Shown here: in pieces, positions 1 through 16,200 of the stretch | How positions within the stretch are numbered: the first letter of the stretch is position 1 | Layout of the letters: the number at the start of each line of letters is the position of its first letter | NCBI GenBank assembly: GCA_963680875.1 | Contig: OY804578.1 | Location: 1,364,001-1,428,000 of the forward strand | From: Bathymodiolus brooksi | Lineage: Eukaryota > Mollusca > Bivalvia > Mytilida > Modiolidae | DNA: 64,000 bases | Reading direction: 5' to 3' | Made by a program: the position numbers and the translations under genes | Notes under the pieces: model-generated | What the model saw: only the letters and a program-made list of their open reading frames with translations | What the model was told of the DNA's origin: nothing | Database searches by the model: none

Positions 1-2060
1 ATAGTTAACACAACACTACATAGATAGCTAACACAACACTACATAGAGAGTTAACACAACACTACATAGATAGTTAACTCAACACTACATAGATAGTTAA
101 CACAACACTACATAGATAGTTAACAAAACACTACATAGATAGTTAACACAACACTACATAGATAGTTAACACAACACTACATAGTTAGTTAACACAACAC
201 TACATAGATAGTTAACACAGCACTACATAGATAGTTAACACAACACTACATAGATAGTTAACACAACACTACATCGTTAGTTAACACAACACTACATAGA
301 TAACTATCACAACACTAAATAGATAGCTAACACAACACTACATAGATAGTTAACACAACACTGCATAGATAGTTAACACAACACTACACAGATAGTTAAT
401 ACAACACTACATAGATAGTTAACACAAAACTACATATATAGTTAACACAACACTACATAGTTAGTTAACACAACACTACACAGATAGTTAACACAACACT
501 ACATAGATAGTTAACACAACACTACATAGATAGTTAACACAACACTACACAGATAGTTAACACAACACTACATCGTTAGTTAACACAACACTACATAGAT
601 AACTATCACAACACTAAATAGATAACTAACACAACACTACATAGATAGTTAACACAACACTGCATAGATAGTTAACACAACACTACATAGATAGTCAACA
701 CAACACTACATAAATAGTTAACACAACACTACATAGATAGTTAACACAACACTACATAGATAGTTAACACAACACTACATAGATAGCTAGCACAAGACTA
801 CATAGATAGTTAACACAACACTACATAGATAGTTAACACAACACTACACAGATAGTTAACACAACACTACATCGTTAGTTAACACAACACTACATAGATA
901 ACTATCACAACACTAAATAGATAGCTAACACAACACTACATAGATAGTTAACACAACACTACATAGATAGTTAACACAACACTACATAGATAGTTAACAC
1001 AACACTACATAGATAGTTAACACAACACTACATAGATAGTTAACACAACACTACATAGATAGTTAACACAACACTACATAGATAGTTAAAACACCACTAC
1101 ATAGATAGTTAACACAACACTACATAGATAGTCAACACAACACTACATAGATAGTTAACACAACACTACATAGATAGTTAACACAACACAACATAGATAG
1201 CTAACACAACACTACATAGATAGCTAACACAACACTACATAGATAGTTAACACAACACTACATAGATAATTAACACAACACTACATAGATAGTTAACACA
1301 ACACTACATAGATAGCTAACACAACACTACATAGATAGTTAACTCAACACTACATAGAGAGTTAACACAACACTACATAGATAGTTAACTCAACACTACA
1401 TAGATAGTTAACACAACACTACATAGATAGTTAACACAACACTACATAGATAGTTAACACAACACTACATAGATAGTTAACACAACACTACATAGATAGC
1501 TAAGACAACACTACATAGAAAGTTAACACAACACTACATAGTTAGTTAACACAACACTACATAGATAGTTAACACAGCACTACATAGATAGTTAACACAA
1601 CACTACATAGATAGTTAACACAACACTACATTGTTAGTTAACACAACACTACATAGATAACTATCACAACACTAAATAGATAGCTAACACAACACTACAT
1701 AGATAGTTAACACAACACTACATAGATAGTTAACACAACACTACATAGATAGTTAACACAACACTACATAGATAGTTAACACCACACTACATAGATAGCT
1801 AACACAACACTATTTAGATAATTAACACAACACTACATAGATATCTAACATAACATTACACATATAGTTAACACAACACTATTTAGATAGTTAACACAAC
1901 ACTACATAGTTAGTTAACACAACATTACATGGATAGTTAACACAACACTACATAGATAGTTAACACAACACCACATATATAGTTAACACAACACTACATA
2001 GATAGCTAACACAACACTACATAGATGGTTAACACAACACTACATAGATAGTTAACACAG
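1..2060. repeat. Higher-order copy A of an 8,234-bp offset duplication
   Basis: The order of variant monomers here is repeated at 8235-10294. Markers at 302, 601, 900 and 1659 recur at 8536, 8835, 9134 and 9893, an offset of 8,234 bp each time, which is 358 x 23. Other shared variants include the AGAGAG monomer near 45 and 8279, the run at about 1190 and 9422 with ACAACACAACATAG, and the ATGGTT monomer near 2027 and 10258. The match stops soon after 2,060, where an ATCGTTAG monomer occurs only in copy A. The left end is outside the window. Confidence 0.8.
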
Positions 2061-5000
2061 CACTACATAGATAGTTAACACAACACTACATAGATAGTTA
2101 ACACAACACTACATCGTTAGTTAACACAACACTACATAGATAACTATCACAACACTAAATAGATAGCTAACACAACACTACATAGATAGTTAACACAACA
2201 CTGCATAGATAGTTAACACAACACTACACAGATAGTTAATACAACACTACATAGATAGTTAACACAAAACTACATAGATAGTTAACACAACACTACATAG
2301 TTAGTTAACACAACACTACACAGATAGTTAACACAACACTACATAGATAGTTAACACAACACTACATAGATAGTTAACACAACACTACACAGATAGTTAA
2401 CACAACACTACATCGTTAGTTAACACAACACTACATAGATAACTATCACAACACTAAATAGATAGCTAACACAACACTACATAGATAGTTAACACCACAC
2501 TACATAGATAGCTAACACAACACTATTTAGATAATTAACACAACACTACATAGATAGCTAACATAACATTACACATATAGTTAACACAACACTATTTAGA
2601 TAGTTAACACGACACTACATAGTTAGTTAACACAACATTACATGGATAGTTAACACAACACTACATAGATAGTTAACACAACACCACATATATAGTTAAC
2701 ACAACACTACATAGATAGCTAACACAACACTACATAGATAGTTAACACAACACTACATAGATAGTTAACACAACACTACATAGATAGTTAACACAACACT
2801 ACATAGATAGTTAACACAACACTACATAGATAGTTAACACAACACTACATATATAGTTAACACAACACTACATAGATAGTTAACACAATACTGCATAGAT
2901 AGTTAACACAACACTACATAGATAACTATCACAACACTAAATAGATAGCTAACACAACACTACATAGATAGTTAACACAACACTACATAGATAGTTAACA
3001 CAACACTACATAGATAGTTAACACAACACTACATAGATAGTTAACACAACACTACATAGATAGTTAACACAACACTACATAGATAGTTAACACAACACTA
3101 CATCGATAGTTAACACAACACAACATAGATAGCTAACACAACACTACATAGATAGCTAACACAACACTACATAGATAGTTAACACAACACTACATAGATA
3201 ATTAACACAACACTACATAGATAGTTAATACAACATTACATAGATAACTAACACAACACTACATAGATAGTTAACACAACACTACATAGATAGTTAACAC
3301 AACACTACATAGATAGCTAACACAACACTACATAGAGAGTTAACACAACACTACATAGATAGTTAACACAACACTACATAGATAGTTAACACAACACTAC
3401 ATAGATAGTTAACACAACACTACATAGATAGTTAACACAACACTACATATATAGCTAACACAACACTACATAGAGAGTTAACTCAACACTACATAGATAG
3501 TTAACACAACACTACATAGATAGTTAACACAACACTACATAGATAGTTAACACAACACTACATAGATAGTTAACACAACACTACATAGATAGCTAACACA
3601 ACACTACATAGATAGTTAACACAACACTACATAGTTAGTTAACAAAACACTACATAGATAGTTAACACAGCACTACATAGATAGTTAACACAACACTACA
3701 TAGATAGTTAACACAACACTACATCGTTAGTTAACACAACACTACATAGATAACTATCACAACACTAAATAGATAGCTAACACAACACTACATAGATAGT
3801 TAACACAACACTACATAGATAGTTAACACAGCACTACATAGATAGTTAACACAACACTACATAGATAGTTAACACAACACTACATAGATAGTTAACACAA
3901 CACCACATAGATAGTTAACACAACACTACATAGATAGCTAATACAACACTACATAGATAGCTAACACAACATTACACAGATAGTTAACACAACACTATTT
4001 AGATAGTTAAAACAACACTACATAGATAGTTAACACAACACTACATAGATAGTTAACATAACATTACATAGATAGTTAACACAACACCACATAGATAGTT
4101 TCCACAACACTATATAGATAGCTAACACAACACTACATAGATAGCTAACACAACACTACATAGATAGTTAAAACAACACTACATAGATAGTTAACACAAC
4201 ACTACATAGATAGTTAACACAACACTACATATATAGCAAACACAACACTACATAGATAGTTAACACAACACTACATAGATAGCTAAAACAACACTACATA
4301 GATAGCTAACACAACACTACATAGGTAGCTAACACAACACCACATAGATAGTTAACACAACACTATTTAGATAGTTAACACAACACTACATAGATAGTTA
4401 ACACAACACTACATAGATAGTTAACACAACACTACATAGATAGTTAACACATCACTACATAGATAGTTAACACAACACTACATAGATAGTTAACACAACA
4501 CTACAGAGATAGCTAATACAAAACTACACAGATAGCTAACACAACACTACATAGATAGTTAACACAACACTACATAGATAGTTATCACAACACTACATAG
4601 ATAGCTAACACAACACTACATAGATAGTTAACACCACACTACATAGATAGCTAACACAACACTATTTAAATAATTAACACAAAACTACATAGATAGCTAA
4701 CATAACATTACACATATAGTTAACACAACACTATTTAGATAGTTAACACAACACTACATAGTTAGTTAACACAACATTACATAGATAGTTAACACAACAC
4801 TACATAGATAGTTAACACAACACCACATATATAGTTAACACAACACTACATAGATAGCTAACACAACACTACATAGATAGTTAACACAACACTACATAGA
4901 TAGTTAACACAACACTACATAGATAGTTAAGAAAACACTACATAGATAGTTAACACAACACTACATAGATAGCTAACACAACACTACATAGATAGCTAAT

Positions 5001-8000
5001 ACAACACTACATAGATAGCTAACACAACATTACATAGATAGCTAACACAACACTACATAGATAGTTAACACAACACTACATAGATAGTTAACACAACACT
5101 GCATATATAGCTAACACAACACTACATAGATAGTTAACACAACACTACATAGATAGTTAACACAACACTATTTAAATAGTTAACACAACACTACACAGAT
5201 AGTTAACACAACACTACATAGATAGTTAACACAAAACTACATAGATAGTTAACACAGCACTACATAGTTAGCTAACACAACACTACACAGATAGTTAACA
5301 CAACACTACATAGATAGTTAACACAACACTACATAGATATTTAACACAACACTACACAAATAGTTAACACAACACTACATCGTTAGTTAACACAACACTA
5401 CATAGATAACTATCACAACACTAAATAGATAGCTAACACAACACTACATAGATAGTTAACACAACACTACATAGATAGTTAACACAACACTACATAGATA
5501 GTTAACACAACACTATTTAGATAGTTAACACAACACTACATAGATAGTTAACACAACTCTACATAGATAGTTAACACAACACTACATAGATAGTTAACAC
5601 AACACTACATAGATAGCTAGCACAAGACTACATAGATAGTTAACACAACACTACATAGATAGTTAACACAACACTACACAGATAGTTAACACAACACTAC
5701 ATCGTTAGTTAACACAACACTACATAGATAACTATCACAACACTAAATAGATAGCTAACACAACACTACATATATAGTTAACACAACACTACATAGATAG
5801 ATAACACAACACTACATAGATAGTTAACACAACACTACATATATAGTTAACACAACACTACATAGATAGTTAACACAACACTACATAGATAGTTAACACA
5901 ACACTACATAGATAGTTAACACAACACTACATAGATAGTTAACACAACACTACATAGATAATTAACACAACACTACATAGATAGTTAACACAACACTACA
6001 TAGATAGTTAACACAACACTACATAGATAGCTAACACAACACTACATAGAGAGTTAACACAACACTACATAGATAGTTAACTCAACACTACATAGATAGT
6101 TAACACAACACTACATAGATAGTTAACAAAACACTACATAGATAGTTAACACAACACTACATAGATAGTTAACACAACACTACATAGTTAGCTAACACAA
6201 CACTACATAGATAGTTAACACAGCACTACATAGATAGTTAACACAACACTACATAGATAGTTAACACAACACTACATCGTTAGTTAACACAACACTACAT
6301 AGATAACTATCACAACACTAAATAGATAGCTAACACAACACTACATAGATAGTTAACACAACACTGCATAGATAGTTAACACAACACTACACAGATAGTT
6401 AATACAACACTACATAGATAGTTAACACAAAACTACATAGATAGTTAACACAACACTACATAGTTAGTTAACACAACACTACACAGATAGTTAACACAAC
6501 ACTACATAGATAGTTAACACAACACTACATAGATAGTTAACACAACACTACACAGATAGTTAACACAACACTACATCGTTAGCTAACACAACACTACATA
6601 GATAACTATCACAACACTAAATAGATAGCTAACACAACACTACATAGATAGTTAACACAACACTGCATAGATAGTTAACACAACACTACATAGATAGTTA
6701 ACACAACACTACATAAATAGTTAACACAACACTACATAGATAGTTAACACAACACTACATAGATAGTTAACACAACACTACATAGATAGCTAGCACAAGA
6801 CTACATAGATAGTTAACACAACACTACATAGATAGTTAACACAACACTACACAGATAGTTAACACAACACTACATCGTTAGTTAACACAACACTACATAG
6901 ATAACTATCACAACACTAAATAGATAGCTAACACATCACTACATAGATAGTTAACACAACACTACATAGATAGTTAACACAACACTACATAGATAGTTAA
7001 CACAACACTACATAGATAGTTAACACAACACTACATAGATAGTTAACACAACACTACATAAATAGTTAACACAACACTACATAGATAGTTAAAACACCAC
7101 TACATAGATAGTTAACACAACACTACACAGATAGTTAACACAACACTACATCGTTAGTTAACACAACACTACATAGATAACTATCACAACACTAAATAGA
7201 TAGCTAACACAACACTACATAGATAGTTAACACAACACTACATAGATAGTTAACACAACACTACATAGATAGTTAACACAACACTATTTAGATAGTTAAC
7301 ACAACACTACATAGATAGTTAACACAACACTACATAGATAGTTAACACAACACTACATAGATAGTTAACACAGCACTACATAGATAGTTAACACAAAACT
7401 ACATAGATAGTTAACACAACACTACATAGTTAGTTAACACAACACTACACAGATAGTTAACACAACACTACATAGATAGTTAACACAACACTACATAGAT
7501 ATTTAACACAACACTACACAGATAGTTAACACAACACTACATCGTTAGCTAACACAACACTACATAGATAACTATCACAACACTAAATAGATAGCTAACA
7601 CAACACTACATAGATAGTTAACACAACACTACATAGATAGTTAACACAACACTACATAGATAGTTAACACAACACTATTTACATAGTTAACACAACACTA
7701 CATAGATAGTTAACACAACACTACATAGATAGTTAACACAACACTACATAGATAGTTAACACAACACTACATAGATAGCTAGCACAAGACTACATAGATA
7801 GTTAACACAACACTACATAGATAGTTAACACAACACTACACAGATAGTTAACACAACACTACATCGTTAGTTAACACAACACTACATAGATAACTATCAC
7901 AACACTAAATAGATAGCTAACACAACACTACATAGATAGTTAACACAACACTACATAGATAGTTAACACAACACTACATAGATAGTTAACACAACACTAC

Positions 8001-8234
8001 ATAGATAGTTAACACAACACTACATAGATAGTCAACACAACACTACATAGATAGTTAACACAACACTACATAGATAGTTAAAACACCACTGCATAGATAG
8101 TTAACACAACACTACATAGATAGTTAACACAACACTACATAGATAGTTAACACAACACTACATAGATAGTTAACACAACACTACATAGATAATTAACACA
8201 ACACTACATAGATAGTTAACACAACACTACATAG

Positions 8235-10294
8235 ATAGTTAACACAACACTACATAGATAGCTAACACAACACTACATAGAGAGTTAACACAACACTACA
8301 TAGATAGTTAACTCAACACTACATAGATAGTTAACACAACACTACATAGATAGTTAACAAAACACTACATAGATAGTTAACACAACACTACATAGATAGT
8401 TAACACAACACTACATAGTTAGTTAACACAACACTACATAGATAGTTAACACAGCACTACATAGATAGTTAACACAACACTACATAGATAGTTAACACAA
8501 CACTACATCGTTAGTTAACACAACACTACATAGATAACTATCACAACACTAAATAGATAGCTAACACAACACTACATAGATAGTTAACACAACACTGCAT
8601 AGATAGTTAACACAACACTACACAGATAGTTAATACAACACTACATAGATAGTTAACACAAAACTACATAGATAGTTAACACAACACTACATAGTTAGTT
8701 AACACAACACTACACAGATAGTTAACACAACACTACATAGATAGTTAACACAACACTACATAGATAGTTAACACAACACTACACAGATAGTTAACACAAC
8801 ACTACATCGTTAGTTAACACAACACTACATAGATAACTATCACAACACTAAATAGATAACTAACACAACACTACATAGATAGTTAACACAACACTGCATA
8901 GATAGTTAACACAACACTACATAGATAGTCAACACAACACTACATAAATAGTTAACACAACACTACATAGATAGTTAACACAACACTACATAGATAGTTA
9001 ACACAACACTACATAGATAGCTAGCACAAGACTACATAGATAGTTAACACAACACTACATAGATAGTTAACACAACACTACACAGATAGTTAACACAACA
9101 CTACATCGTTAGTTAACACAACACTACATAGATAACTATCACAACACTAAATAGATAGCTAACACAACACTACATAGATAGTTAACACAACACTACATAG
9201 ATAGTTAACACAACACTACATAGATAGTTAACACAACACTACATAGATAGTTAACACAACACTACATAGATAGTTAACACAACACTACATAGATAGTTAA
9301 CACAACACTACATAGATAGTTAAAACACCACTACATAGATAGTTAACACAACACTACATAGATAGTCAACACAACACTACATAGATAGTTAACACAACAC
9401 TACATAGATAGTTAACACAACACAACATAGATAGCTAACACAACACTACATAGATAGCTAACACAACACTACATAGATAGTTAACACAACACTACATAGA
9501 TAATTAACACAACACTACATAGATAGTTAACACAACACTACATAGATAGCTAACACAACACTACATAGATAGTTATCTCAACACTACATAGAGAGTTAAC
9601 ACAACACTACATAGATAGTTAACTCAACACTACATAGATAGTTAACACAACACTACATAGATAGTTAACACAACACTACATAGATAGTTAACACAACACT
9701 ACATAGATAGTTAACACAACACTACATAGATAGCTAAGACAACACTACATAGAAAGTTAACACAACACTACATAGTTAGTTAACACAACACTACATAGAT
9801 AGTTAACACAGCACTACATAGATAGTTAACACAACACTACATAGATAGTTAACACAACACTACATTGTTAGTTAACACAACACTACATAGATAACTATCA
9901 CAACACTAAATAGATAGCTAACACAACACTACATAGATAGTTAACACAACACTACATAGATAGTTAACACAACACTACATAGATAGTTAACACAACACTA
10001 CATAGATAGTTAACACCACACTACATAGATAGCTAACACAACACTATTTAGATAATTAACACAACACTACATAGATAGCTAACATAACATTACACATATA
10101 GTTAACACAACACTATTTAGATAGTTAACACAACACTACATAGTTAGTTAACACAACATTACATGGATAGTTAACACAACACTACATAGATAGTTAACAC
10201 AACACCACATATATAGTTAACACAACACTACATAGATAGCTAACACAACACTACATAGATGGTTAACACAACACTACATAGATAGTTAACACAA
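8235..10294. repeat. Higher-order copy B of the 8,234-bp offset duplication
   Basis: This is the partner of 1-2060, with the same succession of variant monomers at an exact 8,234-bp offset and no indel between them over about 2 kb. After about 10,294 it continues into a different monomer series. Confidence 0.8.
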
Positions 10295-13200
10295 CACTAC
10301 ATAGATAGTTAACACAACACTACATAGATAGTTAACACAACACTACATAGATAGCTAACACAACACTACATAGATAGCTAATACAACACTACATAGATAG
10401 CTAACACAACATTACATAGATAGCTAACACAACACTACATAGATAGTTAACACAACACTACATAGATAGTTAACACAACACTACATAGATAGCTAACACA
10501 ACACTAAATAGATAGTTAACACAACACTACATAGATAGTTAACACAACACAATTTAAATAGTTAACAAAACACTACATAGATAGCTAACACAACACCACA
10601 TAGATAGTTAACACAACACTACATAGATAGTTAACACAACACTACATAGATAGTTAACACAACACTACATAGATAGTTAACACAACACTACATAGATAGC
10701 TAACACAACACCACATAGATAGTTTCCACAACACTACATAGATAGTTAACACAACACTACATAGATAGCTAACAAAACACTACATAGATAGTTAAAACAA
10801 CACTACATAGATAGTTAACACAACACTACATAGATAGCTAACACAACACTACATAGATAGCTAACACAACACTACATAGATAGTTAACACAACACTACAT
10901 AGATAGCTAACACAACACTACATAGATAGTTAACAACACTGCAGAGATAATTAACACAACACTACATAGATAGCTAATACAACACTATATAGATAGTTAA
11001 AACACCACTACATAGATAGTTAACACAACACTACATAGATAGTTAACACAACACTACATAGATAGAAAACACAGCACTACATAGATAGCTAACACAACAC
11101 TACATAGATAGCTAACACAACACTACATAGATAGCTAACACAACACTACATAGATAGTTAACACCACACTACATAGATAGCTAACACAACACTATTTAAA
11201 TAATTAACACAAAACTACATAGATAGCTATCATAATATTACACATATAGTTAACACAACACTATTTAGATAGTTAACACAACACTACATAGTTAGTTAAC
11301 ACAACATTACATAGATAGTTAACACAACACTACATAGATAGTTAACACAACACCACATATATAGTTAACACAACACTACATAGATAGCTAACACAACACT
11401 ACATAGATAGTTAACACAACACTACATAGATAGTTAACACAACACTACATAGATAGTTAACACAACACTACATAGATAGTTAACACAACACTACATAGAT
11501 AGCTAACACAACACTACATAGATAGCTAATACAACACTACATAGATAGCTAACACAACATTACATAGATAGCTAACACAACACTACATAGATAGTTAACA
11601 CAACACTACATAGATAGTTAACACAACACTGCATATATAGCTAACACAACACTACATAGATAGTTAACACAACACTACATAGATAGTTAACACAACACTA
11701 TTTAAATAGTTAACACAACACTACACAGATAGTTAACACAACACTACATAGATAGTTAACACAAAACTACATAGATAGTTAACACAACACTACATAGTTA
11801 GTTAACACAACACTACACAGATAGTTAACACAACACTACATAGATAGTTAACACAACACTACATAGATATTTAACACAACACTACACAGATAGTTAACAC
11901 AACACTACATCGTTAGTTAACACAACACTACATAGATAACTATCACAACACTAAATAGATAGCTAACACAACACTACATAGATAGTTAACACAACACTAC
12001 ATAGATAGTTAACACAACACTACATAGATAGTTAACACAACACTATTTAGATAGTTAACACAACACTACATAGATAGTTAACACAACACTACATAGATAG
12101 TTAACACAACACTACATAGATAGTTAACACAACACTACATAGATAGCTAGCACAAGACTACATAGATAGTTAACACAACACTACATAGATAGTTAACACA
12201 ACACTACACAGATAGTTAACACAACACTACATCGTTAGTTAACACAACACTACATAGATAACTATCACAACACTAAATAGATAGCTAACACAACACTACA
12301 TAGATAGTTAACACAACACTACATAGATAGTTAACACAACACTACATAGATAGTTAACACAACACTACATAGATAGTTAACACAACACTACATAGATAGT
12401 TAACACAACACTACACAGATAGTTAACACAACACTACATCGTTAGTTAACACAACACTACATAGATAACTATCACAACACTAAATAGATAGCTAACACAA
12501 CACTACATAGATAGTTAACACAACACTGCATAGATAGTTAACACAACACTACATAGATAGTTAACACAACACTACATAAATAGTTAACACAACACTACAT
12601 AGATAGTTAACACAACACTACATAGATAGTTAACACAACACTACATAGATAGCTAGCACAAGACTACATAGATAGTTAACACAACACTACATAGATAGTT
12701 AACACAACACTACACAGATAGTTAACACAACACTACATCGTTAGTTAACACAACACTACATAGATAACTATCACAACACTAAATAGATAGCTAACACAAC
12801 ACTACATAGATAGTTAACACAACACTACATAGATAGTTAACACAACACTACATAGATAGTTAACACAACACTACATAGATAGTTAACACAACACTACATA
12901 GATAGTTAACACAACACTACATAGATAGTTAACACAACACTACATAGATAGTTAAAACACCACTACATAGATAGTTAACACAACACTACATAGATAGTCA
13001 ACACAACACTACATAGATAGTTAACACAACACTACATAGATAGTTAACACAACACAACATAGATAGCTAACACAACACTACATAGATAGCTAACACAACA
13101 CTACATAGATAGTTAACACAACACTACATAGATAATTAACACAACACTACATAGATAGTTAACACAACACTACATAGATAGCTAACACAACACTACATAG

Positions 13201-16200
13201 ATAGTTAACTCAACACTACATAGAGAGTTAACACAACACTACATAGATAGTTAACTCAACACTACATAGATAGTTAACACAACACTACATAGATAGTTAA
13301 CACAACACTACATAGATAGTTAACACAACACTACATAGATAGTTAACACAACACTACATAGATAGCTAACACAACACTACATAGAAAGTTAACACAACAC
13401 TACATAGTTAGTTAACACAACACTACATAGATAGTTAACACAGCACTACATAGATAGTTAACACAACACTACATAGATAGTTAACACAACACTACATTGT
13501 TAGTTAACACAACACTACATAGATAACTATCACAACACTAAATAGATAGCTAACACAACACTACATAGATAGTTAACACAACACTACATAGATAGTTAAC
13601 ACAACACTACATAGATAGTTAACACAACACTACATAGATAGTTAACACCACACTACATAGATAGCTAACACAACACTATTTAGATAATTAACACAACACT
13701 ACATAGATAGCTAACATAACATTACACATATAGTTAACACAACACTATTTAGATAGTTAACACAACACTACATAGTTAGTTAACACAACATTACATGGAT
13801 AGTTAACACAACACTACATAGATAGTTAACACAACACCACATATATAGTTAACACAACACTACATAGATAGCTAACACAACACTACATAGATAGTTAACA
13901 CAACACTACATAGATAGTTAACACAACACTACATAGATAGCTAACACAACACTAAATAGATAGTTAACACAACACTACATAGATAGTTAACACAACACAA
14001 TTTAAATAGTTAACAAAACACTACATAGATAGCTAACACAACACCACATAGATAGTTAACACAACACTACATAGATAGTTAACACAACACTACATAGATA
14101 GTTAACACAACACTACATAGATAGTTAACACAACACTACATAGATAGCTAACACAACACCACATAGATAGTTTCCACAACACTACATAGATAGTTAACAC
14201 AACACTACATAGATAGCTAACAAAACACTACATAGATAGTTAACACAACACTACATAGATAGCTAACACAACACTACATAGATAGTTAACAACACTGCAG
14301 AGATAATTAACACAACACTACATAGATAGTTAACACAACACTACATAGATAGTTAACACAACACTACATAGATAGTTAACACAACACTACATAGATAGTT
14401 AACACAACACTACATAGATAGCTAACACAACACTACATAGATAGCTAATACAACACTACATAGATAGCTAACACAACATTACATAGATAGCTAACACAAC
14501 ACTACATAGATAGTTAACACAACACTACATAGATAGTTAACACAACACTGCATATATAGCTAACACAACACTACATAGATAGTTAACACAACACTACATA
14601 GATAGTTAACACAACACTATTTAAATAGTTAACACAACACTACACAGATAGTTAACACAACACTACATAGATAGTTAACACAAAACTACATAGATAGTTA
14701 ACACAACACTACATAGTTAGTTAACACAACACTACCCAGATAGTTAACACAACACTACATAGATAGTTAACACAACACTACATAGATATTTAACACAACA
14801 CTACACAGATAGTTAACACAACACTACATCGTTAGTTAACACAACACTACATAGATAACTATCACAACACTAAATAGATAGCTAACACAACACTACATAG
14901 ATAGTTAACACAACACTACATAGATAGTTAACACAACACTACATAGATAGTTAACACAACACTATTTAGATAGTTAACACAACACTACATAGATAGTTAA
15001 CACAACACTACATAGATAGTTAACACAACACTACATAGATAGTTAACACAACACTACATAGATAGCTAGCACAAGACTACATAGATAGTTAACACAACAC
15101 TACATAGATAGTTAACACAACACTACACAGATAGTTAACACAACACTACATCGTTAGTTAACACAACACTACATAGATAACTATCACAACACTAAATAGA
15201 TAGCTAACACAACACTACATAGATAGTTAACACAACACTACATAGATAGTTAACACAACACTACATAGATAGTTAACACAACACTACATAGATAGTTAAC
15301 ACAACACTACATAGATAGTTAACACAACACTACACAGATAGTTAACACAACACTACATCGTTAGTTAACACAACACTACATAGGTAACTATCACAACACT
15401 AAATAGATAGCTAACACAACACTACATAGATAGTTAACACAACACTGCATAGATAGTTAACACAACACTACATAGATAGTTAACACAACACTACATAAAT
15501 AGTTAACACAACACTACATAGATAGTTAACACAACACTACATAGATAGTTAACACAACACTACATAGATAGCTAGCACAAGACTACATAGATAGTTAACA
15601 CAACACTACATAGATAGTTAACACAACACTACACAGATAGTTAACACAACACTACATCGTTAGTTAACACAACACTACATAGATAACTATCACAACACTA
15701 CATAGATAGCTAACACAACACTACATAGATAGTTAACACAACACTACATAGATAGTTAACACAACACTACATAGATAGTTAACACAACACTACATAGATA
15801 GCTAACACAACACTACATAGATAGTTAACACAACACTACATAGATAGTTAACACAACACTACATAGATAGTTAAAACACCACTACATAGATAGTTAACAC
15901 AACACTACATAGATAGTCAACACAACACTACATAGATAGTTAACACAACACTACATAGATAGTTAACACAACACAACATAGATAGCTAACACAACACTAC
16001 ATAGATAGCTAACACAACACTACATAGATAGTTAACACAACACTACATAGATAATTAACACAACACTACATAGATAGTTAACACAACACTACATAGATAG
16101 CTAACACAACACTACATAGATAGTTAACTCAACACTACATAGAGAGTTAACACAACACTACATAGATAGTTAACTCAACACTACATAGATAGTTAACACA

